Shown here: piece by piece, positions 9,679 through 18,300 of the stretch
How positions within the stretch are numbered: the first letter of the stretch is position 1
Layout of the letters: each line of letters begins with the position of its first letter
NCBI RefSeq assembly: GCF_000720255.1
Contig: NZ_JOJE01000023.1
Location: forward strand, 53,162 to 117,161
Direction: 5' to 3'
From: Streptomyces griseus subsp. griseus
Lineage (GTDB): Bacteria > Actinomycetota > Actinomycetes > Streptomycetales > Streptomycetaceae
DNA: 64,000 nt
Notes under the pieces: generated by a model
Told to the model about the DNA's origin: nothing
What the model saw: the letters and a program-made list of their open reading frames with translations, nothing else
Database searches by the model: none
Program-made: the position numbers and the translations under genes

Positions 9679-10302
9679 GTGTTTTTCGACGTCACCCGCA
9701 GCGAACTCGTCGACATCTTCGGCGAGGACCGGCTCGCGACCCTGCCCGCCACCGCCTTCCCGACTTCCCTCGCGGACACCGAGGGCGCCCGCCTCCTGCA
9801 GACCGTCGGCGTCCCCGCCGGGACGCTCCGGTTGCGTGAGCCCGACGAGGGCTCCGGCCGGCTTCCCCTCGTCGAGGACATCGTCGACGCGGAGGACTTC
9901 GAGGGCGCCTCGGAAAGCGCGGGCGAATGGCCCGTCATCGGGTGGCTGCTCAACGCCCACCTCGCCCTCGACGCCGGTTCCGGCAAGGTGCACGCCTTCG
10001 ACCCCGACGAGGAGACCGTGGTCGAACTCCACGCGGACGTCTCCTCCCTCGTCCAGGTCGCCCTCCGGCTCCAGCGCCTGCTCGAGGAGTTCACCTTCAG
10101 CGGCGACGAGGGCGAGGAGGAAGCCGACTTCGAGCGCCTGGAGCGCGAGGTCGAGCGCATCCGTGAGGAGACGAGCGGCATTGACCCGCTCCCCTTCCAG
10201 GACGACGAGACCGTCTGGTCGGTGGTCGGCGAGGAGATTGCCGCGGGCCGGCGCTTCAGGGGCAACAGCCCGGGAGCCCGCTCGCTCTACGGTGATCGCT
10301 GA
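9679..10302 (+). CDS. SUKH-4 family immunity protein
   Basis: A 207-aa acidic protein. Key segments are TAFPTSLADTEGARLLQTVG, VPAGTLRLREPDE and WPVIGWLLNAHLALDAGSGK, then VHAFDPDEETVVELHADVSS, which follow the SUKH-4 pattern of Streptomyces. SUKH proteins neutralise toxins of polymorphic and contact-dependent systems. The start is GTG 9679, with GGAG 8 nt upstream. No toxin gene is adjacent, so it is an orphan here; the only polymorphic-toxin-like gene in the window is the RHS gene 5 kb away, which has its own candidate partner. The specific toxin cannot be named. Confidence 0.7.
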   Translation: MFFDVTRSELVDIFGEDRLATLPATAFPTSLADTEGARLLQTVGVPAGTLRLREPDEGSGRLPLVEDIVDAEDFEGASESAGEWPVIGWLLNAHLALDAGSGKVHAFDPDEETVVELHADVSSLVQVALRLQRLLEEFTFSGDEGEEEADFERLEREVERIREETSGIDPLPFQDDETVWSVVGEEIAAGRRFRGNSPGARSLYGDR

Positions 10303-10917
10303 CTGATGTCGCCCACGCAGCACGCGGTCTGCACGGTGCGCAGACCGCCTGTCCCGCCGGCTGGTGCCGCCGCCTGGTGGACGGCGACGGCACCGCCCAC
10401 CAGATCGCGTCCGAAGCGTTCTCGGTCAGCCTGTCCATGGCTGTTTGCCAGAGGACCGCGAGGTGAACAAGCTGTGCCGGGCTGCCGTGGCGACGGTGTA
10501 GGTGGCTACGGCCGTCGGCGTCGTGCGCCCTTCCGGGCCGATGTGATCTTCCTCGCGGTAGAGGGGTCTCGGCGGGGTGCCCGTTGCCCCGTCCGTCAAC
10601 GCCGATGGCAGCGGCACACGGCGCATCGACCGAGGTCGTAGCGCTGTGGACGGAAGCGTTCGACAGGAACGCTTCATCCGCGCGGATCAATATCTGCATC
10701 CGCGAAGTGAGAAATAGGCACGGTACACGGAGAGTATTCCTCGATCGCCGACCCGAGCAGAATCACTGACCGAACAGGGTCGCTCGCACCGTGCTAACGT
10801 CGTTCCCAGTTGCAGGTGTGGTTGCCAGAAGGTTCATTTCCCGACGGTCCAATCAGCACGGCGACGCAGAATCCGCACAGGGCGGATTCCGAGCATCGTC
10901 TCCGAAGGAGAAATGAC
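10303..10917. other. Gene-free stretch ending in the cspA leader
   Basis: No convincing gene. A plus-strand segment around 10335-10460 reads as a plausible peptide (GWCRRLVDGDGTAHQIASEA) before a stop, but has no start and may be a remnant. From about 10650 base composition becomes more AT-rich. A TAACGT hexamer near 10794-10801 is a candidate -10 element, which would give cspA a 5' leader of roughly 110 nt. Long leaders are usual for cold-shock mRNAs. Confidence 0.4.
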
Positions 10918-11121
10918 ATGGCTACTGGCACCGTGAAGTGGTTCAACGCGGAAAAGGGCTTCGGCTTCATCGAGCAGGACGGCGGCGGCCCCGACGTCTT
11001 CGCCCACTACTCGAACATCGCCGCCCAGGGCTTCCGTGAGCTGCAGGAAGGCCAGAAGGTGTCGTTCGACATCGCGCAGGGCCAGAAGGGCCCGACGGCC
11101 GAGAACATCGTTTCCGTCTGA
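10918..11121 (+). CDS. cspA: Cold-shock protein, CspA family
   Basis: A 67-aa single cold-shock domain that binds single-stranded RNA and DNA and melts mRNA structure in the cold. RNP1 (KGFGFIEQ) and RNP2 (DVFAHYS) are intact, and the protein begins with the canonical [15 protein letters not shown]. The start is ATG 10918 behind GAAGGAG with 7-nt spacing. It is followed by a very strong terminator and then the DEAD-box helicase, CBS and SCO5918-family genes, the arrangement of the S. coelicolor SCO5921-SCO5918 region as I recall it. The gene symbol reflects the family only. Confidence 0.95.
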   Translation: MATGTVKWFNAEKGFGFIEQDGGGPDVFAHYSNIAAQGFRELQEGQKVSFDIAQGQKGPTAENIVSV

Positions 11122-11142
11122 CACCGGCAACGCATACTTCGC

Positions 11143-11178
11143 AGCTGGGGCCCGCACCTTGGGGTGCGGGCCCCAGCT
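11143..11178 (+). terminator. Strong terminator after cspA
   Basis: A perfect 16-bp stem (AGCTGGGGCCCGCACC with its complement) and a TTGG tetraloop, starting 21 nt after the cspA stop. It should keep the very abundant cspA mRNA separate from the helicase mRNA, or act as a partial read-through point. Confidence 0.9.
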
Positions 11179-11360
11179 CGCTGCATTTCAGGGCGCGTGA
11201 CGGGAAGGCCCCACCCACATCACCGAACGGGGACGAACTCCCCGTCGACCGACTCGACGCCCATCGTCTCCGGCTCGTTCTCGCGATTCTCTGCGCCTTT
11301 CATTTCGCTGCGGAAATTCCTTGCTACGTGCCTACGTGCCCACATCGAGGAAGGTTCCGC

Positions 11361-12854
11361 TTGAACCGCGCACGCACCGCACGCACGACCCGTACCTACG
11401 ACCGCTCCCCGGGTTCTGCCGCCGAGCGCTCGAGGCCTCCGCGGCGTACCAGGGACTACGGACGTCGCCCGGCCGCACCCCAGGGCGAGTTCGCGCTGCC
11501 GGTGACGATCACGCCCGCGCTGTCCGCCGTCGAGTCGTTCGCCGACCTCGCCCTGCCGGCACCGTTGTTGGCCGCGCTCGGCCACGAGGGCGTGACCGTC
11601 CCGTTTCCCATCCAGGGGGCGACCCTGCCCAACTCCCTCGCCGGACGTGACGTGCTCGGCCGCGGCCGTACCGGGTCGGGCAAGACCCTCGCCTTCGGCC
11701 TCGCGGTGCTGGCCCGTACGACGGGTCGGCGTGCGGAGCCACGACGGCCGCTCGCCCTGGTCCTGGTCCCCACCCGCGAGCTCGCCCAGCAGGTGACCGA
11801 CGCACTGACCCCATACGCCCGTTCCGTGAGGCTGCGACTGGCGACCGTGGTCGGCGGGATGTCCATCGGCAGGCAGGCCGGTGCGCTGCGGGCCGGCGCG
11901 GAGGTCGTCGTCGCGACGCCGGGGCGGCTCAAGGACCTCATCGGCCGTGGCGACTGCCGGTTGGACGACGTCGCCATCACCGTCCTCGACGAGGCCGACC
12001 AGATGGCCGACATGGGCTTCATGCCGCAGGTCACGGCCCTGCTCGACCAGGTGCGCCCCGAAGGGCAGCGGATGCTCTTCTCCGCCACCCTGGACCGCAA
12101 CGTCGACCTGCTCGTCCGCCGCTACCTGACCGACCCGGTGGTGCACTCCGTCGATCCCTCCGCGGGAGCGGTCACCACGATGGAGCACCACGTGTTCCAT
12201 GTGCACGAGGCGGACAAGTACCGGACGACCACGGAGATCGCGGCACGAGACGGCCGGGTGATCATGTTCCTGGACACCAAGCACGCCGTGGACCGGCTCA
12301 CCGAGCACCTGCTGAACAGCGGCGTCCGCGCGGCGTCCCTGCACGGCGGCAAGTCCCAGCCGCAGCGCACGCGGACCCTCGCCCAGTTCAAGACCGGACA
12401 TGTGACGGTACTGGTGGCGACCAACGTCGCGGCGCGCGGGATCCACGTCGACAACCTCGACCTGGTCGTCAACGTCGATCCGCCCACCGACCACAAGGAC
12501 TACCTGCACCGCGGCGGCCGAACCGCCCGCGCCGGAGAGTCCGGCAGCGTCGTCACCCTGGTGACTCCCGGCCAGCGCCGCAGCATGAACCGACTGATGG
12601 CCGCGGCCGGGATCACCCCCCGGATCACCCCGGTACGTTCGGGTGAGGCGGAACTGAGCCGCATCACCGGCGCCCAGGCCCCTTCCGGTGTTCCCGTCGT
12701 CATCACCGCGCCCGTCGTGGAACGCCCCCGCCGCGCCGTGACGTCCGCGGCTTCCTCGTCCCGGAGCCGCCGCGACCGCCCCGCCCAGGGGCGTGCCACC
12801 GGACGAGCCGGGCGGCGCAGGGCGCAGCGGCCCGCTTTCGACTCGGCTGCCTAG
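11361..12854 (+). CDS. DEAD-box ATP-dependent RNA helicase
   Basis: Unwinds structured RNA, probably during cold adaptation. It is 497 aa from a TTG start (MNRARTART...) preceded by GAGGAAGG; the frame is open further upstream but that part lacks a good site. Motifs run in order: I GRTGSGKT, Ia PTRELAQQ, Ib TPGR, II DEAD, III SAT, V ARGIH and VI HRGGRTARAG. Motif I has GRTGSGKT where many DEAD proteins have AxTGxGKT. The N-terminal 40 and C-terminal 60 residues are Arg-rich and likely RNA-binding tails. It lies between cspA and two small genes of the same locus. Confidence 0.93.
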   Translation: MNRARTARTTRTYDRSPGSAAERSRPPRRTRDYGRRPAAPQGEFALPVTITPALSAVESFADLALPAPLLAALGHEGVTVPFPIQGATLPNSLAGRDVLGRGRTGSGKTLAFGLAVLARTTGRRAEPRRPLALVLVPTRELAQQVTDALTPYARSVRLRLATVVGGMSIGRQAGALRAGAEVVVATPGRLKDLIGRGDCRLDDVAITVLDEADQMADMGFMPQVTALLDQVRPEGQRMLFSATLDRNVDLLVRRYLTDPVVHSVDPSAGAVTTMEHHVFHVHEADKYRTTTEIAARDGRVIMFLDTKHAVDRLTEHLLNSGVRAASLHGGKSQPQRTRTLAQFKTGHVTVLVATNVAARGIHVDNLDLVVNVDPPTDHKDYLHRGGRTARAGESGSVVTLVTPGQRRSMNRLMAAAGITPRITPVRSGEAELSRITGAQAPSGVPVVITAPVVERPRRAVTSAASSSRSRRDRPAQGRATGRAGRRRAQRPAFDSAA

Positions 12855-12906
12855 AGGCATCGACCCGAAGCTCACCCATCGCTCATCCGTCTCACTGGAG
12901 GCAGCT

Positions 12907-13254
12907 TTGACACCGGTTCAGACGCAGCCACAACCGGCGGTTCGCTCCACCATGAGCGCAGTCGACGACATGGACGCGGCCGGGCCCCGGGTTCGGGACG
13001 ACATGACCGTCGAGGTCGCCCTGTCCCTCATGGCCGGTGCCCGTGTCGAGTTCCTGCTGCTGTGCGACGGGGACGATCAGTGCACGGGCTCGGTCACCCG
13101 GGCCGAGCTCGCCGTTCACCGCAGCGGTTCCACGTACACGGACCGGCTCCGCCTACGGGACGTCGTCGACGAACCGTTCGCCTCGCCCGTCCCTCGGCCC
13201 GTCGCCGGCGGGGCACACGGCCGGGCCCCGGGCGTCCTCGCCCTCTCCCGCTGA
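12907..13254 (+). CDS. Small CBS-domain protein of the cold-shock locus
   Basis: 115 aa from a TTG start at 12907, with GGAGG 5 nt upstream. Residues 28-62 (VRDDMTVEVALSLMAG, then EFLLLCDGDDQCTGSVTRAE) form one CBS motif, a fold that usually binds adenosine nucleotides as a pair. A second CBS half appears truncated (YTDRLRLRDVV). It starts 52 nt after the DEAD-box helicase stop and is probably co-transcribed. A regulatory, nucleotide-sensing role is likely from the family, but no ligand can be inferred. Confidence 0.75.
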   Translation: MTPVQTQPQPAVRSTMSAVDDMDAAGPRVRDDMTVEVALSLMAGARVEFLLLCDGDDQCTGSVTRAELAVHRSGSTYTDRLRLRDVVDEPFASPVPRPVAGGAHGRAPGVLALSR

Positions 13255-13302
13255 TCCGCCTCACCCCGATCAGCCCGTTCTTCTTCTCTCTGTGAGGGCA
13301 AC

Positions 13303-13617
13303 ATGCGCTGTGTCATCGCCCGGTACCCGTTCGACCTGAGCAAGAGCGGAGTGCTGGCCTCCATGAAGGGCGTCACGCCCGAGATCGTCACGGGTGAGTC
13401 CGTGACCATCGGCCGCCGCCGCTACCCCGTCAAGCAGGTGGGCGAGGTCGTCACCCGACAAGACCGCCGCGACTTCACCGGCGGCGAAGTCGTCCGAGCC
13501 ATGACCCGCCTCGGCTTCACCTGCCATGCCCGCCCCGACGCCGCGCCCGAGCGGGTCTCCGCTCCGCTCCAGGCCTCGTCGGCGCTGCTCGGCGCCGCCG
13601 CCTGCCTGGACGGATGA
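13303..13617 (+). CDS. SCO5918-family protein
   Basis: A 104-aa protein starting MRCVIARYPFDLSKSGVLAS at ATG 13303, behind GAGGGC. It contains the conserved IGRRRYPVKQVGEVVTRQDR stretch and DFTGGEVVRAMTRLGFTC. The family is known from the Streptomyces cold-shock locus next to the DEAD-box helicase; its function is unknown. The locus ends here in a very strong terminator, so cspA-helicase-CBS-SCO5918 behaves as one regulatory unit with internal stop points. Confidence 0.8.
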   Translation: MRCVIARYPFDLSKSGVLASMKGVTPEIVTGESVTIGRRRYPVKQVGEVVTRQDRRDFTGGEVVRAMTRLGFTCHARPDAAPERVSAPLQASSALLGAAACLDG

Positions 13618-13650
13618 GGACGGGCGGCAAACCCGCCATAAAGGATCCCG

Positions 13651-13688
13651 GTGAGGGCCCTGCCGACACGCGTCGGCAGGGCCCTCAC
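13651..13688 (+). terminator. Very strong terminator ending the cold-shock locus
   Basis: A perfect 17-bp stem (GTGAGGGCCCTGCCGAC and its complement) with an ACGC tetraloop, starting 33 nt after the SCO5918-family stop. Confidence 0.9.
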
Positions 13689-13790
13689 GGCTGTCCCGCC
13701 GTCCGTTGTCCGCGACTGGACCGCCGACCAGGACGGCTGCGGCACCCGTTGTTGCAGGTCACAGGCTATCTGTTCCTCCTGGTAGGCGAA

Positions 13791-13835
13791 ATCTACTCTT
13801 GCCAGAGTAGACATTGGGCTCTGACACAGTTAAGC
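13791..13835 (+). promoter_or_regulatory. Candidate promoter with overlapping inverted repeat
   Basis: TCTACTCT (13791-13798) and AGAGTAGA (13803-13810) form a perfect 8-bp inverted repeat with a 4-nt gap. Its right arm overlaps a -35-like TAGACA (13807-13812), followed after exactly 17 nt by a -10-like TAAGCT (13830-13835). This looks like a regulated sigma-70-type promoter reading towards the MerR gene. Confidence 0.5.
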
Positions 13836-14128
13836 TTTTCTTCGTCGACAGAGGTCAAGCGAAACCCGGCAGACACGAACTGGCGGGTTGCAGTACACGA
13901 AGTTCGCAGAGCAGTGCAGTTCTGGTTCAAAGGAAGGACGGAGGACACAGACGCCATCAGGATCGCCCGGCCCGAGAGGCGCTCGGCCGGGTACCGCAAG
14001 ACCCCGGATTGGAAGGTGGTCCCCGGTCACGCAGCCGCGATCCCCGCACCCCCCTTCTGCAGGGCTGGTAGCGGAAAACAGAAGGTCGGCAGAGCATTAG
14101 GGCCGACAGATGGTGTTGAATTTCCTTC
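13836..14128 (+). ncRNA. Unexplained leader or small RNA upstream of merR-type gene
   Basis: About 290 nt between the candidate promoter and a palindromic hairpin. It is less GC-rich than its surroundings and contains short open frames, none with a domain or good start. The layout (promoter, transcribed leader, terminator-like hairpin, then a ribosome binding site and gene) would suit a small RNA or an attenuated leader. No known riboswitch class is recognised. Confidence 0.3.
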
Positions 14129-14160
14129 GGGGCCCTGGTGCCGTACGGCACCAGGGCCCC
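14129..14160 (+). terminator. Palindromic hairpin 25 nt before the MerR-type gene
   Basis: A fully palindromic 32-nt sequence, arms GGGGCCCTGGTGCC and GGCACCAGGGCCCC around GTAC. It lies between the leader and the ribosome binding site of the downstream regulator, so it could end a small RNA or attenuate the regulator. Confidence 0.6.
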
Positions 14161-14185
14161 TCGACGCGTTGCACAACGAGGTGAC

Positions 14186-14539
14186 ATGACAGCAGACAAC
14201 CCCCTCAGTGATCGTCTGGACGACGATGACTACCCCGCGTACACCATGGGGCGGGCCGCCGAGATGCTCGGCGCCACCCCGGCTTTCCTCCGAGCCATCG
14301 GTGAGGCTCGTCTGATCACTCCGCTTCGCTCGGAGGGCGGACACCGCCGGTACTCCCGCTACCAACTGCGGATCGCCGCGCGCGCCCGCGAACTCGTCGA
14401 CAGGGGCACCCCGATCGATGCCGCTTGCCGCATCGTCATCCTTGAAGACCAGCTCGAGGAAGCTCAGCGCATCAACGCCGAGTACCGCCGGCGTGCCGAG
14501 CAGGAAGCGCCCGACGCTCCCCTTCGCTCTTCCGGGTGA
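14186..14539 (+). CDS. MerR-family helix-turn-helix regulator
   Basis: A 117-aa cytoplasmic DNA-binding protein. Residues 14-80 are a MerR winged helix: [20 protein letters not shown], then [18 protein letters not shown], where [11 protein letters not shown] is the wing. A short helical tail ([18 protein letters not shown]) could dimerise. It lacks a C-terminal effector or metal-binding domain, so it is a minimal MerR of the kind common in Streptomyces. The start is ATG 14186, with GAGGTG just upstream. It is preceded by an unusual leader and a palindromic hairpin and may regulate its own promoter through the inverted repeat at 13791-13810. Confidence 0.85.
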   Translation: MTADNPLSDRLDDDDYPAYTMGRAAEMLGATPAFLRAIGEARLITPLRSEGGHRRYSRYQLRIAARARELVDRGTPIDAACRIVILEDQLEEAQRINAEYRRRAEQEAPDAPLRSSG

Positions 14540-14542
14540 TCA

Positions 14543-14980
14543 CGCGGGCGCGCGCCGGTCGGCTCGCACATGCGCGACGCCCGACCGCTCATGAGCGCCC
14601 GCCTGGGGCAGCAGGCCGTGCCGCGGTCAGCCTCCCGGGTGCGGGCGGCGGCGCCTGCGCGGTCCACGGCCTTGACGCAGACGAAGATCATCAGTCGACC
14701 CGGGCGTCGACGTCCACCACGGTTCCATGGCGCGAAGACCGTTTCGTCGCCGACCGGCCGGACCACGGCATGCGCGAGGGCACCGGCGAGCCGACGTCAC
14801 CTTCCGGGGGCCCTTCACCATGACCTCGCCCGGGTGGAAGGTTGCTGACGGCCGAGCTGCTCGATCGGCTGTCGGTGGAGCACGACCGCCTTGCCGCGCA
14901 AGCGGCCTGTGCCCGGAGAGCTTGGTCAGGCCAAGGAGAGGTGGGAACGCCTCTGCCTCCTTCGGCGCACTTGAATTGCG
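14543..14980. other. Gene-free stretch
   Basis: No frame on either strand has both a plausible start and a recognisable sequence. Short helical-looking pieces (LTAELLDRLSVEHDRLAAQA around 14850) may be remnants. No repeat or strong hairpin was found. Confidence 0.35.
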
Positions 14981-15241
14981 CTAGGAAGTCAGGCCCTGCA
15001 CGAACGACCACGTCGAAACGGCGCCTATGAGGACTCCGACGATCCTGATGACGAGCGGACTGAAGCCGGGGCCAGGAGCGAATGGGCCGCGGTTCGTGGC
15101 GAACTCGTAGATCCGGTAGGCGGAGTCGCCGACATTGAGGGCGAGCAGGAATCCGAGGATGCCGAAAATTCCCTTCCATGCCAGGTAGAGGAAGCCGGCA
15201 GCTCCCTCAGGGGCGGCTGTCATTATCGCGCTTCCCGGCAT
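14981..15241 (-). CDS. Small membrane protein, candidate immunity protein for the RHS protein
   Basis: 86 aa from ATG 15241 behind GGAG. Two membrane segments are visible: about residues 18-35 (AWKGIFGILGFLLALNV) and 65-82 (VIRIVGVLIGAVSTW). A loop with a DSAYRIYEFATNRG segment joins them. It begins 82 nt downstream of the RHS gene's stop on the same strand, exactly where polymorphic toxin systems place the gene that protects the producer. I recognise no named immunity family. A membrane location would suit a toxin tip that acts on membranes; this is inference from position only. Confidence 0.6.
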   Translation of the reverse strand: MPGSAIMTAAPEGAAGFLYLAWKGIFGILGFLLALNVGDSAYRIYEFATNRGPFAPGPGFSPLVIRIVGVLIGAVSTWSFVQGLTS

Positions 15242-15323
15242 TTCTTCTCCAGCTGTGCGAAGTGAACAAAGGGCACGGACACTGCCGCGCCGCATTCTAC
15301 ATCAGCGGCGCGGCAGCGATTTC

Positions 15324-18300
15324 TCACCAGAACTTCAGGAAATCCCCGACTTCCCCGAACACGGTACTCGCGCTGGCTATCTTGGTGTTTCCGGCGCCGA
15401 AATTGCCGCCGAGTCCGCCGTAGGCTCCGAAAGACGTCGTGACACTGTGGACGATATCGCCCCGGCTGTTTCTGGTTCCGAAGGTTCCGCGGTGGCTCAG
15501 GCTGAACGGTCCGGCGCTTCCGCCGATGCCCGCCGACTCACCCCGGACCTGGTCGATCGAGTCCGCGTTGCTCCAGACAAGGCCGGCGGTGACACCGATG
15601 GACGCCTCGCCGCCGGATTGCTCCTCCTCGACCCAGGCGAACGCGTATTCGTCGCCGACCCGCATGAAGCATCCCGAGTACTCGGCTCCGGCGCCGAACA
15701 TCGCGCTGCCACTCACGCACACGCCGGATGTCTTGCTGTACGACATGACGTAGTCGAAGCCGTCTTTGACGTCCCCCCATGAGGGCACCCAGTCCGTCGC
15801 TTTCTCGAACCAGTTCTTGTTGGCTTCGGCCTTCGGCTTGGGACCGGGGTTGGGCGGGGGCACAGTCCTCAGCCATCCCGTGGGAGGCGGCGTCGAGGGC
15901 AGCGTGATGTTGCGTCGGCCCGGGGTGCCTCCGAGGCCGGTGGGCTTCATTCCCTTGACCAGCGGGGGACGCTTTCCGCAGCGGCAGGCTCGGACAGGGC
16001 CCTCACCGCTGCTGCTGGTCTTCTTGCTGGTGCTGACCGGAATGCCGCCCCGGCACGTGATGCCATACTTCTGCGGCTCGTTGCACTCGGGGACGCCGAG
16101 GCCGGAGGGGTCGGCGATGGTTGCCGGGTTCTGGACGGCGTAGCTGTAGCCGTTGAGGGTCTGGCCGACGTTCGTCTGCAGGAGCGGGTCGACGCTGATG
16201 AACTGGCCGATCTCCGGGTCGTACTGGCGTGCGTCGACGTGGGTGAGACCGGTGCCGGTGTCGGTGGTCTTGCCGAGAAACCCCTTGTCGTCGGGCCAGG
16301 CCGCTCCGGTGGTGGTGCCCCTCGGCGCGCCGAACGGGGTCGAGTAGCGCCGGGAGTACTCCTGGTTCGTGGCGTCGATGGCGAGGCTCGCGGTGCCGTG
16401 CTGGTCGGTGACGAGGTAGCTCAGCTCGTTGCTGCCGCTCTCGTTGGAGCGCACGGCGACGGTCAGACTGCCCGATCCGTAGTGGCGCTGGGCCCAGGTG
16501 CTCCCGTTCGCCCGCAGGTGCAGCTCGGTGGACCCGAGGTACAGGACGCGCTCTCCGCCCTCGGTGGCGCGGACCAGGAGGGTGCCGTCGGCACCGTAGA
16601 GGTAGCTGGTCGTCTTTCCTCCCTCGGTGAGGGTGGCGAGCCTGCCCTCGTCGGACCAGTCGAGGTCCTGGGTGGCCGCACCGTCGGGCCGGCTGGTGGT
16701 GTTGCCGGTGCTGTCGAGCTCGTAGGAGCGGTCGGGGGCAGCGCAGTCGGCCTTGGTGCTGGTTCCGGTCAGGGCGTGGGGCTGGTCCGTCTTCTCGTAG
16801 CAGTACGTCGTGGTGGTGTCGCCGGTGCCGGTGTGTCCGGTCTCGGTGACGCGCTGGCCGGCGTCGTTGTAGGTGTAGCCGGTCCAGTACGGGACACGGC
16901 CGCCCAGGCTGTTCGTGCTGCGGGGGTCGGAGCACTTCTGCGAGGCGGGTGTCCATGCCTCGGTCAGGCGCCGGTGTCCGTCGTAGGCGAAGCACTGGGT
17001 CTCGGCCGACGCGGTGCCGCCCAGGGTGCTGGTGTCGGCGATGGAGGTGATGTTGCCGGCGTGGTCGTAGGTGTAGCCGAGTGCCTGGAGCTTGTAGGGG
17101 TGGGTCTGGTCCGTGACGTGGCTGCCGAGGAGGCGCCCGGTGCCTTCCTCCCAGGTGTTGGTGACGTACGCCTTCTTGTGTTCCTCGGTGTTCGCGGTGC
17201 CGAGGACGAGCTGCTGGGCCTGGCCGAGGGCGGAGTAGTCGACGTCGAGGAGGTAGCCGGTGCTGCCGGCGATGGACGTGACCTGCCCGAGGCCGGTGTA
17301 GCCGTAGTCGACGATCTCCGAGGGCAGGCCGCCGACGGCCGGCTCCTTGGAGCTCTGCAGCGTGCCGTCGAGGTTGTAGCGGTTCTCGAACGCGAGGGTG
17401 GCCGGTGCGCCCGCCTCGACGAGCGGGTCGGAGGCCGGCAGGGTCAGCTCGGTGATCGTGGGCCGGGACAGGCTGTCGTACTCGGTGACAGTCCTGGTGT
17501 ACGCCTTGCCGGACTTGCCACCGACGTAACGGGTGCTCGCGTCCGGCAGGCCCTTGAGCAGGGAGTCGTAGGTCAGGGCGGTCAGTTGGTTGGCGTCGGT
17601 CTTCGAGCCGGTCCAGGTGCCGGTGATGCGGCCGATCGTGTCGTAGCCCGAGAGAACGGTACGGCCGAAGGAGTCGGTGGTCCTGGTGAGCCGGTCGAGG
17701 CTGTCGTACCCCAGCTCGGTCAGGCCCTTGTCCGGGTCGTCGGCGCTGGTTCTGCGCCCGAACAGGTCGTAGCCGTACGTCCACGCGGCGCCGTCGGGGC
17801 CGGTGACCTTGGACTGTTTGTCGTCCAGTGTGAGCTGGAACCTGGTGGAGGCGTACGAGGCGGTTCCCGAGCCGCCGCCGAACTCCGGGTCGGCCGGGCT
17901 GGTGCCCGCGTACTGCCGGGTCTCGACGGTCCGGCCCCGTGCGTCGGTGATGGTACGGGTTGCCGAACCGCCCTGGAGGGCGGTGGTGGCGGTGGAGTCA
18001 CCGGTGTGGGTCGTGGTGGTCGACCACTTCTTCACACCGTACGAGTAGAGGGTGCTGACCGTGGCCCGCTCCGCGCCGTCGTACACCGTCTCGGCCTGTG
18101 CGGGCGCCTCGCCGTACTCCCCTCGCGTGTAGGTACCGTTCGGGGTGGCGGTGCTGTCGAAGATGTCCTCGTACTTCTCGTAGGCCAGGCCCCGGGTGTC
18201 GTAGCGGGTGTCGGTGAGCACGCGGCCGCCGAGCGGAGTGGGGGTCTGCGTCTGCAGCGGGCGCATCATCGAGTCGTACAGCTCATAGCTGGTGTTGTAC

